Shown here piece after piece: positions 1-13,500 of a DNA stretch of 64,000 bases (positions are counted from its first letter, which is position 1; each line of letters begins with the position of its first letter). The DNA is taken from positions 67,005,392 through 67,069,391 of the forward strand of contig NC_030684.2 in assembly GCF_000004195.4 (NCBI RefSeq), given 5' to 3'. The DNA is from Xenopus tropicalis. Lineage: Eukaryota; Chordata; Amphibia; Anura; Pipidae. A program made the position numbers and the translations under genes. The notes under the pieces are model-generated. The model was not told the DNA's origin. It worked only from the letters and a program-made list of their open reading frames with translations, and ran no database searches.

Positions 1-3000
1 CAGAAGATCTGAAGCCAAACAGGAAGAAAAAACTCTGAGCTGTGTAAAGAAAGTTCCCATAATCCCATAAAGCTCTGTTTTTGACACCCCACAAAAATAT
101 GACCCTTCATTAGAATTAAGGGGAACATCTATGAACACAAATAGATCGAGAACCCCTATGAAGTGAGTTAGAACCTCGAAGTGCATGTGTGACTAGTTTT
201 CTCCCTGGAGGTCAGTAGGCACTGAGAGGTAGTTGTGGGGTTCATTTTATGACAGCAGAAAATCTGCAGTCTGAGATTTAATTTAGGTCATTCTGTCCCA
301 TATTTAGCCTCCCCAAACAAAAAAATCACCCTCTGCCTGGACAACAATGCTTTATATACCTATAACCTGAGACAATGTGCCAGTGCCCATTCACTGGAAA
401 CTGGTAGTTCTACAGTAGTACCACATGGCAATGTTCCTGTGCTTCTTGGATCGCTGTGGCCCTGAGCTGAGTGTGCATGTGCAGTAGAGTAGAGCCAGCT
501 TTTTGGTTCTATGTTTGGCTTTTGACTCTTCTTCAGGAAGAAGATTATGATAGTGCTGTAGTGCACCATGTTCTCATGTAAGCAGTTATAATCACTTGAG
601 AGTACCTAACATTTGGAACCCCTGTGATTATAACATCTACTTCTCCTTTAAAGGTCTAACATATACTTATTCTCTTGCTGTTTTCAGCTACCATGAATAA
701 AGATATTACTGACTTATACTGATATGATCTTTACCCTCGTTTTCTTTTAAACTGTATGCACACAAGAACTTATGTGCACTAATGTTGATCCATTATCCAG
801 AAACCCATTATCCAGCTTCAAATTATTTCCCATAGACTTAATTTCAAATAAATAATTCTAAGTTTAAAACAGACAAACAAAAAAACCTCTTTTCTCTGTA
901 ATAATAAAACAGTACCATGGACTTAAAGGAGAAGGAAAGTCATTTTGGTATTTTACTGCCAATAGATTTGCCACATTAGTGCCGCCTAAAACAAGGTGAG
1001 AGAGGAGAGAACTGTGCAGACTCTGGCCACGGGAATTAAGGATTTTTTCAGTCAGACACTGGAACATAATGTTTACAAAAAAATAGACAAGAAATCCAGT
1101 ATTTCTTTTGATAGAGAACTCAGTGCAGCATTACTGTAAGTGTTTATGGCTTTATTTACATAGACCTTTCTGAAAAAGCTTAGTTTTTACCTTTCCTTCT
1201 CCTTTAATGGTAACTAAGCTGCGTGAATCCATATTTTTTGCAAAACAATCTTATGGGGTTTAATTTAATGTTTTAAGGTTTAATTTATTGTGATTCAAAT
1301 TACAGAAAAACCCCAGGTTCCAAGCATTCTGGATAATATATCAAATATTGCTGCTGTTAGAAGTCCAATGAACCTTACCTTGCCAATTCCTTCTCCAATT
1401 TGTAATAGGATTAGGCATTACATAAAACAGTATATTATCTCTGTGCCCTTTGCAACACTGAATAGGGTATTAGAAATGCATCATCAAATAGGAGCAAATG
1501 TTAGTAAAAAAAAAAAACAAAACAACCCACACACCTTGACTGTTATCCACATGTAACACCAAAAAAAATTAAAATGTACTGTTGCCCTGCACTGGTACAC
1601 TAGTGTGTTTGCTTCAGAAAGACTACTATAGTTTATATAAATTCCCTGCTGTGTAGTCACGGTGGCAGCCATTTAAGCTGGAAAATAGAGGAAAAGGCAC
1701 AGGTTGCATAGCAGACTACAACCAAGGCACCAGGTTCAGAAGGTCTTGTGTGCAAGTCTAACTCTAGGTACTATTGCAAGAAATTTTCGATTGTACTACA
1801 GCACAAAGGGAAACCATGGCTTATTTATATAAAATAAAAATCAATGCTCCAGAGATAAATAGGTTCATCTCATGACAGTATATCATTATGGGGATTGCAT
1901 AAGAAACACTGCATATGCTTTCCCACCAGTGATTTATTGCTTGTTGAAAAGCATTTCAGGGAGATCCGTTGCCTGTGGTAGCCCAGATTTAACCACAGGC
2001 ACCAATTCTCCCCATGTGCCATTAGCCTTAGAAACCATGAATTAATTACAACAAACATGCCTCTATGAGAGACCAGAAATTAACACTATGCTTATTCAAC
2101 AATGAGATAACACAAGGAATATTTCAGGCAATTTGCTTTAATATAACCCACTTCATTGCTGGGGTTCAAGATAACAATCTGGCAAGCAATCCCCTCATAC
2201 AAATTCTGTTTATATTGGTCCAGCAGATTCAGAGCCAAGGTTCATACTGTACAGAGCTAAAACTTATTTGGTACATGAAACCTTAATCTCTTCACTGCTA
2301 CAAAAATGGGAAAGCCAATTTCTCACATACCACGCTTACGTCCCTTACAGTGAACATGATTGAATTTCCCATACTGACACGATTTCCCTAAATAGTACAG
2401 ACACCATTCCATTCGCATGATTGAACCAATGTCATTTTACAAGCTTGAAAACTCCAAAGACATCCTAACTGAATACGGTATATTGATGTCAGTTGAGCAC
2501 ACTTTTTTTTAACATGTTGGTCAATATAGTTATTTGGCAAATAGTAAGTAGTAGCAAAGCAGTTCTGTGATGCATTAACACCTAAAAACAACATTTATCT
2601 TTGTTAGATCACTTCAAACTAATTTATATGCTTATGCTGACAATCTAAAAATGAAAAAAATGAAGGGAGGTACTACTGTGATCTATACAGTTCTGGTAAC
2701 ATATTCTGTAGATAATTTCATACCACTTTTTTTTTTTGCAATAACCATTTCCTTATTTTTTATTTTTTTATTTTTAAACTCTTTAGGTAGGTCATGACAC
2801 CCAAACATGTAGTCTCATGCTGGAGAAAGCATGTCTGATCAGACTAACTCACAGTATTAATGAAAGCAGCAGACAAAAATGTAGATTAAAGCTCCATTAA
2901 AATAAACAATAATGCTGTAGCATCCCCAGTACAATGTTGGAAATTACCATATAGAGACTCTAAATCATATACATATACACTCACCATCATAATAGTACAC

Positions 3001-3781
3001 TAAAAAACTGAACACAATTTTATGCAAGGCATTGTTATTACAAATCGTTTCAAATATTTGACACATATTTAAATCCACAACTGAAAACATTTTGATGACT
3101 TTGGAAGGCAAAGAGCAGTGTATGCTATCCCACCAGCAATTCACTTTATTGCTGGTGGGAAAGCAGCTCGGGGAGTTTTATCACATGCAGTTGCCCAGAT
3201 TTTACTGCGGGCAACACTATCATAAAGTCTAATTAGTGGAGGGCTGCCAATATGTTAGGCAACCCCACCCCAGTAAATAAATTTCTCTAAAATGCTTCCC
3301 TTGGGCCAGTGCTCCCTTCAGGCAGAAAAGCACCGACCTGGAGATCTTCCTATGTGCAGTGTTGCTAGATTGCCAATATTTCCCCAAGGATTTTCAGTGC
3401 TCTAGCAAGACCACTAGACTTGTGCAAGTGCACTATATAACATTTATCAATCTTGAAAGCAGGGTAGCCGTCTGCAATGCTGATATAATGGAGGTGTGGT
3501 GCTAGAATAGACAGGTCCCCAGGCCAGAAAATGTTTCCCCTAGAAGAAAAGCACCAACTGAACCCAGGACCCAACCACTGTAAAGCAGCAAAGTTATCCA
3601 CAGAACCACTGTGCTATAAAGACAAATAGCTGGCAGCCATCAATCAAAATCAACACATCCCTGGATCTTATCTGGCAATTTACTACACTTTTAAACATGG
3701 TAATATTTATAATGATGCACGGTAAGCAGGACACACAACTAGAAGAATACGGTCATAAAACAGCCAGAAAAAATAACTTAC
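1..3781 (-). other. klhl13: klhl13 intron 5 (partial)
   Basis: Intronic sequence between exon 5 and the next exon, which is outside the window. I translated it looking for the remaining Kelch blades and saw none. It holds fragments of old repeats: the CCATTATCCAG element near 785-850, a longer relative near 1205-1345, half a TTAA-type MITE near 1551-1715, and two decayed relatives of the Harbinger-like family near 1905-2030 and 3120-3225 (readable as CCCACCAGCAATT). The rest shows no recognisable feature. Confidence 0.8.
1551..1715. mobile_element. half copy of a TTAA-type palindromic MITE
   Basis: The segment reads AACACCAAAAAAAATTAAAAT, then TGTTGCCCTGCACTGGTACA and GGCAGCCATTTAAGCTGGAA. 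It matches one arm of the complete element at 34225-34640 (AACACCAAAAAATTAAAGTG, GCTGCCCTGCACTGGTACAA). Only one arm is present, so the copy is truncated or has lost its other half. Confidence 0.75.
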
Positions 3782-4577
3782 CAAGTTCACCTGCTGCATT
3801 CCGACCACCAACTGCATAAAGATGACCTTTGAGGGCACTTAGGTGGAAAAAAGTACGCTTTTCATTCAAAGATGCCACTTGCATCCATTTATTATAACGT
3901 GGGTCAAATCGGAATACTGTATCAACAGCCGTTTTCCCTTTTGTGTCATAATTGCTTTGACCACCAACTACATACAGGAAATTCCCAATTACTGCTATTC
4001 CATGCTGGTATCTTGGTGCATCCATGGGTGCCAAGGATTTCCACTCATGTCCTTTCTCATCATACATCCTTAGCTCTTTGCTAACAACTAGTTGTTGTCT
4101 TAAAACTCCCCCCAGCGTAACCAAGTGGGTGTTGTCAGAGCGAATGGCAGTTCTTTCTGACTGCATAACAGGTTGCATGTATGGCATCATTTGGTAATTG
4201 CTAGCTTCCAAAAGTAAATTTACACAAGTATTGTCAGTTCTCATGAAATCCACAGTCTGGACATGGTTTATAAGGTCTTGTGGTGTCATTAGTGGGAAAC
4301 GAATGTTCTTCATTATTTTTGCAGCATATTCCATTCGAGCGTCCTCATACCGTAACCAACGACAGGCAGCCTTGAAAAGTTCCAGTTCAGTACACTGCTT
4401 AAGGCTATTACTGGAAAGCACAAAGGCAAGACGATCAAATGGGAGTTTTACAAACTCCCCTGTTGTTAATAATGCTGGAAAATTCTTTAAGATATAGTTA
4501 TTTACATATTTATCAACCTCCGTAAGATTGTACGTGTTTGCTATTCGACCAACCTCAACGCAGTTTTCCAGTGTAAC
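3782..4577 (-). CDS. klhl13: klhl13 exon 5: BACK domain and first Kelch repeats
   Basis: This 796-bp exon encodes residues 191-455 of the longer isoform. The acceptor is TTTTTAG|GTTACACTGG and the donor is CTTG|GTAAGTT (phase 1). The protein starts [18 protein letters not shown] and runs through the BACK region ([47 protein letters not shown]). The first Kelch blades follow, with typical motifs such as [19 protein letters not shown], then [15 protein letters not shown], each ending in the diglycine signature. BACK links the BTB/CUL3 module to the propeller, which binds substrate. The exon reads through without a stop and is extremely conserved against human KLHL13/KLHL9, so it is under strong coding constraint. 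The exon supplying the rest of the propeller is not in the window. Confidence 0.96.
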
Positions 4578-7500
4578 CTAAAAACAAACAAAAATAATAA
4601 AAATGAACAAGCTGGCTTAGAAAAAATATTGCAAAACTGCTTGACACAGATACATACCATAATTCCAATATAACAAGGGGATAAATATTTGATCACTAAT
4701 TTCAGCAAATATTTAAAAGGGTTGGGGGTTGTTACAGAAATTCATTTTCAGATATTGCCATTTAGTGCAAGAAATAAATATTAACTACAGATATTTAATA
4801 ATTAAAAGAATATATATTTTTATAAGAAAATATTTATAATCATAACAAACATGAACACTGTATATTTGTGCTTGTCTAATTAAAGAATGGCCAATACCAG
4901 AAACCTATCTGCAACTAGTCACTCACTAGCTTGAATCCAGTATTGTTCATGGATGGATAATGACTGGTACTTTGGTAAAGCAGTTCTGCACTCCTAGGTA
5001 AAACAACAAAAAAAAGCAAAATTCGAAGGGAAATTCAACTATAAAGTCTCGTGAGTTTTCTGAATTCTTATATATTTCGTTTTAATGGTATAGTGCAACA
5101 GAATTTCATATTGAAATCATGTGTCACAAATGCTGCAATTTATTCTAACAAAACAATTTTCCTGGCATCAAGAGACATTGCCATGCAAATTATTTCTCTT
5201 CAAATAGAAACCTTTGAAGTTGGGGAATGATCAAACCGAAATACAATTTAATGACTCAGCCTACACTAGAAAAAGGTATCTTTATGGTATGACAAGCAAT
5301 CAGTTTCCTATCATACAGTTAAAAAAGTCAATATTCATGTCCAGTGGAAAAAACGTAATAGAGCAGTCAATCTGCAATCCAAATAAAATACACGTTTACT
5401 ACAGATAGTCGATGCAGTGTGTCAATAAAGGCATTAAATTCATGGTCTTTCTAAATATACTGAATTCACATCTTCAAGTGGTGTATACATCATCACAAAA
5501 TAATCAATCAAAACCTCAGTCATCCAATGATAGCACACAGTTTCCTTCATCAACATGAAGAATATAAGTTATTCTAAGCCTAAAACCACTGAACTTCATT
5601 TATTAATGAATCCATCAGCAAATGGTACAATGGATCAGAGCAATTCAATTACTTTGGAGACACCCCTGAAAAAAATCTGGCAACTTTAAAATGTGGGATG
5701 TTCCTTTTATCCATGAGTGTTTTTTTTCCCACTATAAACCAATATGTTCAATCTGAATCCCCTATTTTGCACTTATAACTGTACTTGAGGACTATGAGAG
5801 ATGACCTGAGGCAAGAAAATAAATCCTTTACAGCAGTAAAACAAGACAAAAATTACATTTCTATTACCTCTTAATATCTGAATAAAACACAAAGGATAAA
5901 TAAAAGCAGGATAGCATTTAAAGTGTCAAAAGCATACTGCAGATTTGTTTCTGTAAAAAAAGATTGTTAATTTAATTATATGCTTTTTGTACCGCTTTCC
6001 TTGCAGCTATGAACACCATACATATAGGAAACTAATTAGTTGTGCAGTGTGTGGAATTTTACATCACCAAAACTGGACAATCCTACCTGTGTAAGCTATT
6101 TAATACAAATTAGGATATAGCTCATCATAGAACAACAGAGAGGGGTAAATAAACAGTGTAAACTACTGTGTCTTGTGTCTAATGTCACAAGAAAACAGAA
6201 AATACTACATACAAAAAAAGCATGCAACAAAAAAATAATTTTCTATCCTGCTCTAAAGGAGCAAAAATACTGAACATTTCAGGATTTCTATTAACAAGAA
6301 TAAAGTGAATAAGTAAGTGGGTGGGCAATTCTGACAGATTCACCTGTGCTGTGAACTAATCCTTCATAGCTTCTGTTTGGAAATCCTAAAATAAAGCACT
6401 ACTGTGATGCATGTGGGAAAGCACAGCAGCTACTGAAAATGCTCTTAGACCCATTTTCCCCTATTATTAACTATGTTGCAACATAGGAACACTGTCATAA
6501 TAAATAGAATTCAGCTATCACAAAGGGAGTTTAACCATCTAAAATATATATTTTTTTTAAATTAGAACCTAAAGAATGGGTGGGGAAAGGTAAGGAGGAC
6601 ACCCTGTTATACATAAAGGAAAATGGATGGATATGCAATCTGGAAAGCTTATATATGTATTGTATGAATATAAAGTGGGATTTTAAAATGTAACGGTTTC
6701 ACACTGAATATGACAACTAATAATTATATGATTATTGTAAATATTATGTTTTTGTTGCTTGGCATATAGAATTTGTTACAGGGGGATTAACACATTATTG
6801 TAATTTTAATTTTTGACTAAGTATTTTTTCCCTATGGGCATGGTTCCCTGATTAGCACAATGCAACAATAGTGCTCCAGGAAGGCACAGTTTCACCAAAA
6901 TAGTTGTATAGACTCTGGCTGGCCAACCACCTAAGTGTGCCATTGAAATGGAAACAGTGAGACAAAGTTTGTTTGACTTGGTTACTTCACTTTTCACATT
7001 GCCTTCAATGACCAAACAAGAGATTTGAGTGCCACATGTCTAGTTCTATACCATGCCTAACTGGTTCAAATTGCTTTGTTAATATTGTGTTCTTACCCCA
7101 GATATAAGAAACACCTTACAGAAGTCCAGCACAGGAAGGATCTGTAGGAAACTTGCTGCCTCTAAGGTATCCTGAAGGTTATCCATATTCAGGGAAAGTT
7201 TTGCAGTATAAATGAAATCAATAATCTTCTTCAATCCAATTTTGTTTACACCATGCAATTTAATGCACATTAAGTCTTGTTCCTTCATTCCACCTAGACA
7301 ATAAATCAATAAACATTTTAATTATTCTTAAACTTTTATAAATAAGATACATAGTTCATTGTAGCCTCTCATATACAAATATTAATGTTAGGTAAAGTTG
7401 AAGCAAAATTGATTTAAAGGCTTGAGGTGTAGTACTGCATATGCCACAAAGAAAATATGATCTTCAAGTGAATCCACATAACAAAGGAACCATTTTGCTT

Positions 7501-10500
7501 TTGAGTAAAGGTATTGGACCTGTAATCCAGAATGTTTGGGACTTGTGGTGTTCTGAATAAGGTACTGAAATTTGGATCTCCATACCCCAAGTCTACCAAA
7601 AATAATTTAAACATTAATTAAACCAAATAGGATTGTTTTTCATCCAATAAGGACTAATTATATTTTAGTTAGGATCAAGTACAAGATACGGTTTTATTTT
7701 TAAAAAACTGAATTATTTGCTTAAAACAGAGTCTATAGGAGATGGGCTTCCCTCATAACGGATCCCATTTCTGTACCTGGGAAAGTCACAGTTCAACTGC
7801 AATGGAGTGCTTTAGTTTACTTTCACACTGATTGCAATCACAGTGTAAAATGAATTGTGAATTGTAAATACATTTGTGATTTGTAGATCCAGACACAAGA
7901 GTGCATCAAGCATATAGTGGCTAGGACTTTTAAAAATGGAGTTATAAAATTGCCCATCTGGCTCTGCTGTAAGAAATTTAATGTAATGAGAAATAGGCAT
8001 TCTTATACAGGACAATTTTTTTCCAGATAACCTACAGCATGATTGATTGTAATTAGGGATGCACCGAATGCAGTTTTTGGGGTTCGGGTGAACCCCCAAA
8101 TCCACCATAAGGGATTCGGCCAAATCCGCATTTGCTAATTAGAATTTGGAAGGGCTATATGGCAAAAAAATGTTGCACTTACGTGTTAACATGATAAAGA
8201 CTCATGTGATTTTTAGGATTCAGATTTGGTTAGGCCAGGACCATGGATTCAGTTGAATCTGAATACTGCTGAAAAAGACCGAATCCTGGTCGAATACTGA
8301 ACCAAATCCTGAATTTGTTGCATCCCTAATTGACATAGAAGTTTGCCAACCCATTGATTATTTTTCCGCCCAACAACATGAGGTAAAAATGTTTTTATAT
8401 TGTATATCCGTGAGATCTAAATTACATGAGCCTTACTTATATAGCAACAGAGAAGTAACAGAGACCCTGCCAATAAAGCTTTCTTTCATGCAAGGAGATA
8501 AAGTTATTAGACCTCACATGAATAGGAAATTTCCCTATGCCATAAAAAGCTAAAACCTTAACAGCTGCCTCGTGAAAGGACATGCAAGATATCAAGTAAT
8601 TGGTTTTCATATACGAAATCTCTCCTTTACCACGTTTGTCCTTTATTGTCCAATCAAACTTTTCCTATTGCAAAAATCCCTAGTGGTTGCTTACAGTGAG
8701 AATCTCTCACTATAACTGTGACACAGTTATTGCTTGTTTTTGTGGATGGCAGAGTTCCTCAGTCATAGGCTCTGGCTTTCTACACAGATAAAAATTTAAC
8801 TCCAAGGTAAGTAACATGAGGCATTTAGAGACAAGAAGTGTCACAGTGAGCAACATACTCTTCCCATGTACCTATGTAACAAATACTAGCATGCATAACC
8901 AAAAAAACATAAGAAGCACCTGTAAACATGGCTTTAAAGTAATCACTTGAGGATGCCATCATAGCTCGGTGAACTGGAAAAATTTCATCCCCGTCACCTG
9001 GTACTAGAGTAACATCACATAGCAAGCCTTCAATTCGTAGCTGGTCAAAGCCCTGGAGAAAAAAAAAATCTTTATGGAACTGCATAACCATTCATAGCAC
9101 TCTATAAAAATTTAAATGGATACTATCATCCAAAGGGTTTTTACTCAAACCCTAAAATTATGTCAATAGTCTATTTAATTTATTAGGTTTTAATGATATG
9201 GCCATTTTAAAGGTAAACTAAACTCGAGCCCCCCACAACTGGCCTCCCTCAATGCTACCTCTTCACACAGCTTATTTCTTTTGAAACGTGTTCCTGCTTG
9301 TAAATATGTCACATACATGCAGAAACGTGTAGCAGAGTTCACAGGGGCCAAATTTTATACATTAGGATCCTCTTCTTGAAGTTTGCCAACATGAAGCCTG
9401 TGCAGTTGAAGCTATGTGTGGGAGCAGCCTTAAATGTGCATGCTCCTGCAGGCTCCCTATAACTGAATGAAGAGGCAGAAGATGACATCTGTGAACTCTG
9501 CTGCACATCTCTGTATGTATGTGACAGATTTATAAACAGGAACATGTGTCAAAGGAATAAACTTTGTGAAGAGTTTGCAGAAAGGGAGGCCAGTCGATGG
9601 TGTTTAGTTCTCCTTTAATTTTCACAAAATATTATATGTCTTTCTATCTCCCAGTCATAGGCTTCTTACACTCTACACTAGAGAGCTGTAAGCTCTAACA
9701 AGCAAGGGCCCATTTAATTCCTGTATTGATTAGAATTAGTCGGTCATTGGTATTGTATTCACTCATGTGTAGCAATGTGCCAGAGATTGATCTGTTTAAG
9801 TGAAAAAATCCTACATAAAACTTTTCCCTTTCAACCAACTAGAAGAGTCAGATTAACTGTACTGAAAGGGACATAATCAAATTTATTACATTAGTAAATA
9901 TAATTGAAAATACCAACAATTAACAGTTCGACTTTTCTGTAAGTAGTAAAACAATACAGACATGTTCTGAGTAGTATCATGGTTAATATCTGTTCAAGGA
10001 CGGCTAAAGCCAGAAAATTGGACATACCTGTAACACCACTGAACTATGAGTATTGCTGGTGAAAAACCTAGTGGTCCCTGTCTTTGATGACTGGAGGTGA
10101 GCAGACACACCCATATCGTTGTTACCAAGAGAAACTTTCAAATGAGGATCCTCCTCTTCCACCAAAGATCTGATGAAGATAAAATGAGAACTTTTTTGTA
10201 AGCAGTAACAGATTGACATTAGAAATGACAAATTATAATTGGCTAAAAAGGACCTTTTGCATTCTAAACCACTGGTAATGTAGCCTTCGGATATTTACAG
10301 TTTATTTTCCACAATGAAGTATAAAAAAGCATTACTGCATATGAAAGCTAAAGGAAGATATAACACTTTACATGGTGGTGGGGGTCTCCAAACCAGGACA
10401 AGTGCTAAAACATTTGCAATATTTAATTAGTATAGTGACATTTTTCTCTATAATGTAGTTTACCAATACAATGTATCATGGTAACATACAGTTAGGTCCA

Positions 10501-13500
10501 TAAATATTTGGACAGAGACAACGTTTTTCTAATTTTGCTTCTGTACATTACCACACTGAATTTTAAATGAAACAACTCAAAGATGCAGTTGAAGTGCAGA
10601 CTTCCAGCTTTAATTCAGTGGGGTGAACAAAACAATTGCATAAAAATGTGAGGCATTTGTGAAAGCATTTTTTTAACACAATCCCTTCATTTCAAGGGCT
10701 GAAAAGTAATTGGAGAATTGACTAAAGGTGGCCATACACGGGCAGATTGTAGCTATCGATATCGGCCCCTTTGACCGATACAGGCAGCTTGCCGCCATTA
10801 TAATTCTCGTCATTGCCTGCAAAGGGTTTTCAACCAAGTATTAGAAATGAACGTTTCATTTCCAGTTATTTAATTTGTCAAATTACTTTTGAGCCCCTGA
10901 AATGAAGGAATTGTGTTAAAAAAATGCTTTATTGGCCTCACATTTTTATGCAATCGTTTTGTTCACCCCACCGAATTAAAGCTGAAAGTCTGCACTTCAA
11001 CTGCATCTGAGTTGTTTCATTGAAAATTCATTGCGGTAATGTACAGAAGCAAAATTAGAAAAAAGTTGTCTCTGTCCAAATATTTATGAACCTAACTGTA
11101 CCTCCCAGTTGAAATCATAATTTCTGGGTTTGGCCAAATACAAAACAGAAACAGACCCATAATTTGCATATTAGAACTTGAGAAAAAAAGTTTTAAAATT
11201 TGCATCATTGCTTTAAGTCATGTAACTTCAAGGGTTTGGGTTTGGTTCACTTGAACACTAAAAATTCTGCACAAACAGTGCAGAGATTCAACCAAATCTT
11301 GGAGTTCATGCATCCATACTCCCAATTGTTTTGATTTATGTGGGACAGCCCTTAACCAGATTTAAAAAGACAGGGATACAGAGAGTGCATAGCTGCAACT
11401 AAACCATAACATAACATTGATAAATACACTTCTAAATCCCATAGAAATTAACAGAACGTGTGTAAATTTTATATGTATTACGCTCTAAACTCATATTTTG
11501 ATAAATCTGCCCCTTAGCCAGTGTCGGACTGGGACCTCAGGGGTCCTATTAAGAAATATGGAATAACCATGAAGCAGGCCAAATGGTCAGGAGCAGGAGG
11601 GCCCTCTGACACCTTGGCCCACCGGGAGTTTTCCTAGTATCCTGGTAGGCCAGTCCGACACTGCCCTTAGCGTCAACCTTAGGCTCTCAGTACTCAATAC
11701 TACTGAATACGTATTTTTAGGCTATTGAGGCACTACACAGCTATACTTCTGCTATATTTCTGTCTTGAAAGCAAATACTGTCTATAAGTGACCACACTCA
11801 CCCACTCCCAAGGTCTCCAGCAAGTAAGGTTTTAAATTCCTTTGCTTAGCTTTTTTAACAACTAAAATGTTAATAAAAAACGTTTTTCAATTGCTACTTG
11901 TCTAGTAGACCACAACAACCAGTAAACAGGTAGCTATTACTGGTCAAATGTTTGAAAACAAATATCTGATTGGTTGCCATGGTATACTAGATTTTGGCAA
12001 ACTTAAGAATTTTTATTACATGGCCCCAATATGAGTCCCAGCTCTGGCTGCATTTGCCAGATTTCAAGCTACAAACTAGATTCCCAAAGTGACACACACT
12101 TGTCATTCTGCTAACATCAAGATACCAACAATAGGCCAGCACTGTTATAAGACTGCAATAAATGCACTTCAGATACTTGGTGGTGCAAAATGAATGCTAT
12201 TTAAACTTGACCAGGTTTTTTCCTAATTTGCCAAACATGACACCCTGTACTTAGACACAAATGCAATGTTATTATATGTATTATAGAATGCTTGTTTACA
12301 TAGCTATATAAAAATGTGCAATGGTTTTTCAAACACCATTAGCACAGGTGACCTTTTCTGAAGTGATTATGTTTAACTGAAAGTGTATCTCAAATTTGCT
12401 GTATAGCCATATAGGCAGGGGAATTTTTAAAGTTAATCTGACTGTTTTCTGAAGGATTTTAAAGTCATTCTGATACCTCTCTGTAAAAACCAGTGTTAAT
12501 ATCACTTTAGTCAAATGAGCCACTCACTTTAGCTGGCTGCAACATTCGCACAATAACAAACAAGTCTTTATAAAGGCAGCTAGAAAGCTGTACATTACAC
12601 ACGAGTACATTCATGAGCACATGCCCAGACATAAAAATAACTTCCCTTCCAAACATTACCCTGTGCCTCAGCAATATGCAGTTCATTCTCCTATTGCACC
12701 TCCACCACACAAGCGAGCAAATTTTTTTTCCAATGTGATTCTTGCCATGACAAAAATTTCAAACAGAGCGATTCTATTTCCCACAGATCCAGGTGTCATA
12801 TTCACCTCCCACAATTACAAATTACATTCAGTGGAATAAGGAAATCGCAGCGACTTCCCGCTCAATGGGTTTTACTTTCAGCGATTCCAATAGTTTTGAA
12901 TGACGATGCTTTCTTTGTAAAATCGCTTGAAAAGAGCGATAAGTGATTTGAAGTAGTGTCGTCAGTTTAGGTACTGGCAATTTATATTCTTCTCTATGTA
13001 GGAGACAAAACTAGGAACTTGGCGCTGGAACTCGCTTTTTAAAATTGCAGCAACTAATCTCTCCGTGGAACATTAGCCTAAACCTGCCACATCAATATCT
13101 GCCTGATTCTTAGCTAGATAACAGTTACATTGGGCCCCGTGTAGGCCTATCCATAGGCAGATAAGCTGCTGAATTGGCACCTTATATCTGCACCTTAAGT
13201 TCCATGCACCACCTAGATCAGGATAAATTGCTGGATAAATGAAGGTGGTGGTTTTTTAATATTATGCAATTGTTATAGAATTTGCTGTAATCTTAAGAAA
13301 GTAGGTTTTATGTTTAGTTTAGTATTTGACCAAATACAAAATAATTTAGTTCGCCTCTAATTGCAAATGCTGTGAAACCCCTCTATCTGCTCTACTACAG
13401 TTAGTTACTTAAAAAAGTCCAATCAGTGGCCCTGCACCCACCCTCAGGTCCACCTTCTGTGATGCAATGCTCTGTGCAGGTTTTTTTTTTTTTTAAAAAA

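Larger units (their letters stand above)
7294..8919 (-). other. klhl13: klhl13 intron 3
   Basis: A 1626-bp intron between the two BTB exons. It contains a near full-length CAGGTATGGG-family element (about 7505-7782) and a palindromic hAT-like MITE (8054-8328), both described separately. The remaining sequence shows nothing I recognise. Confidence 0.8.

Noticed and set aside
3365..3601. 78-codon minus-strand frame just downstream of exon 5 as the next klhl13 exon
   Set aside because: The translation lacks the Kelch diglycine and tryptophan pattern and does not match the family sequence expected after GRNAAGEL.
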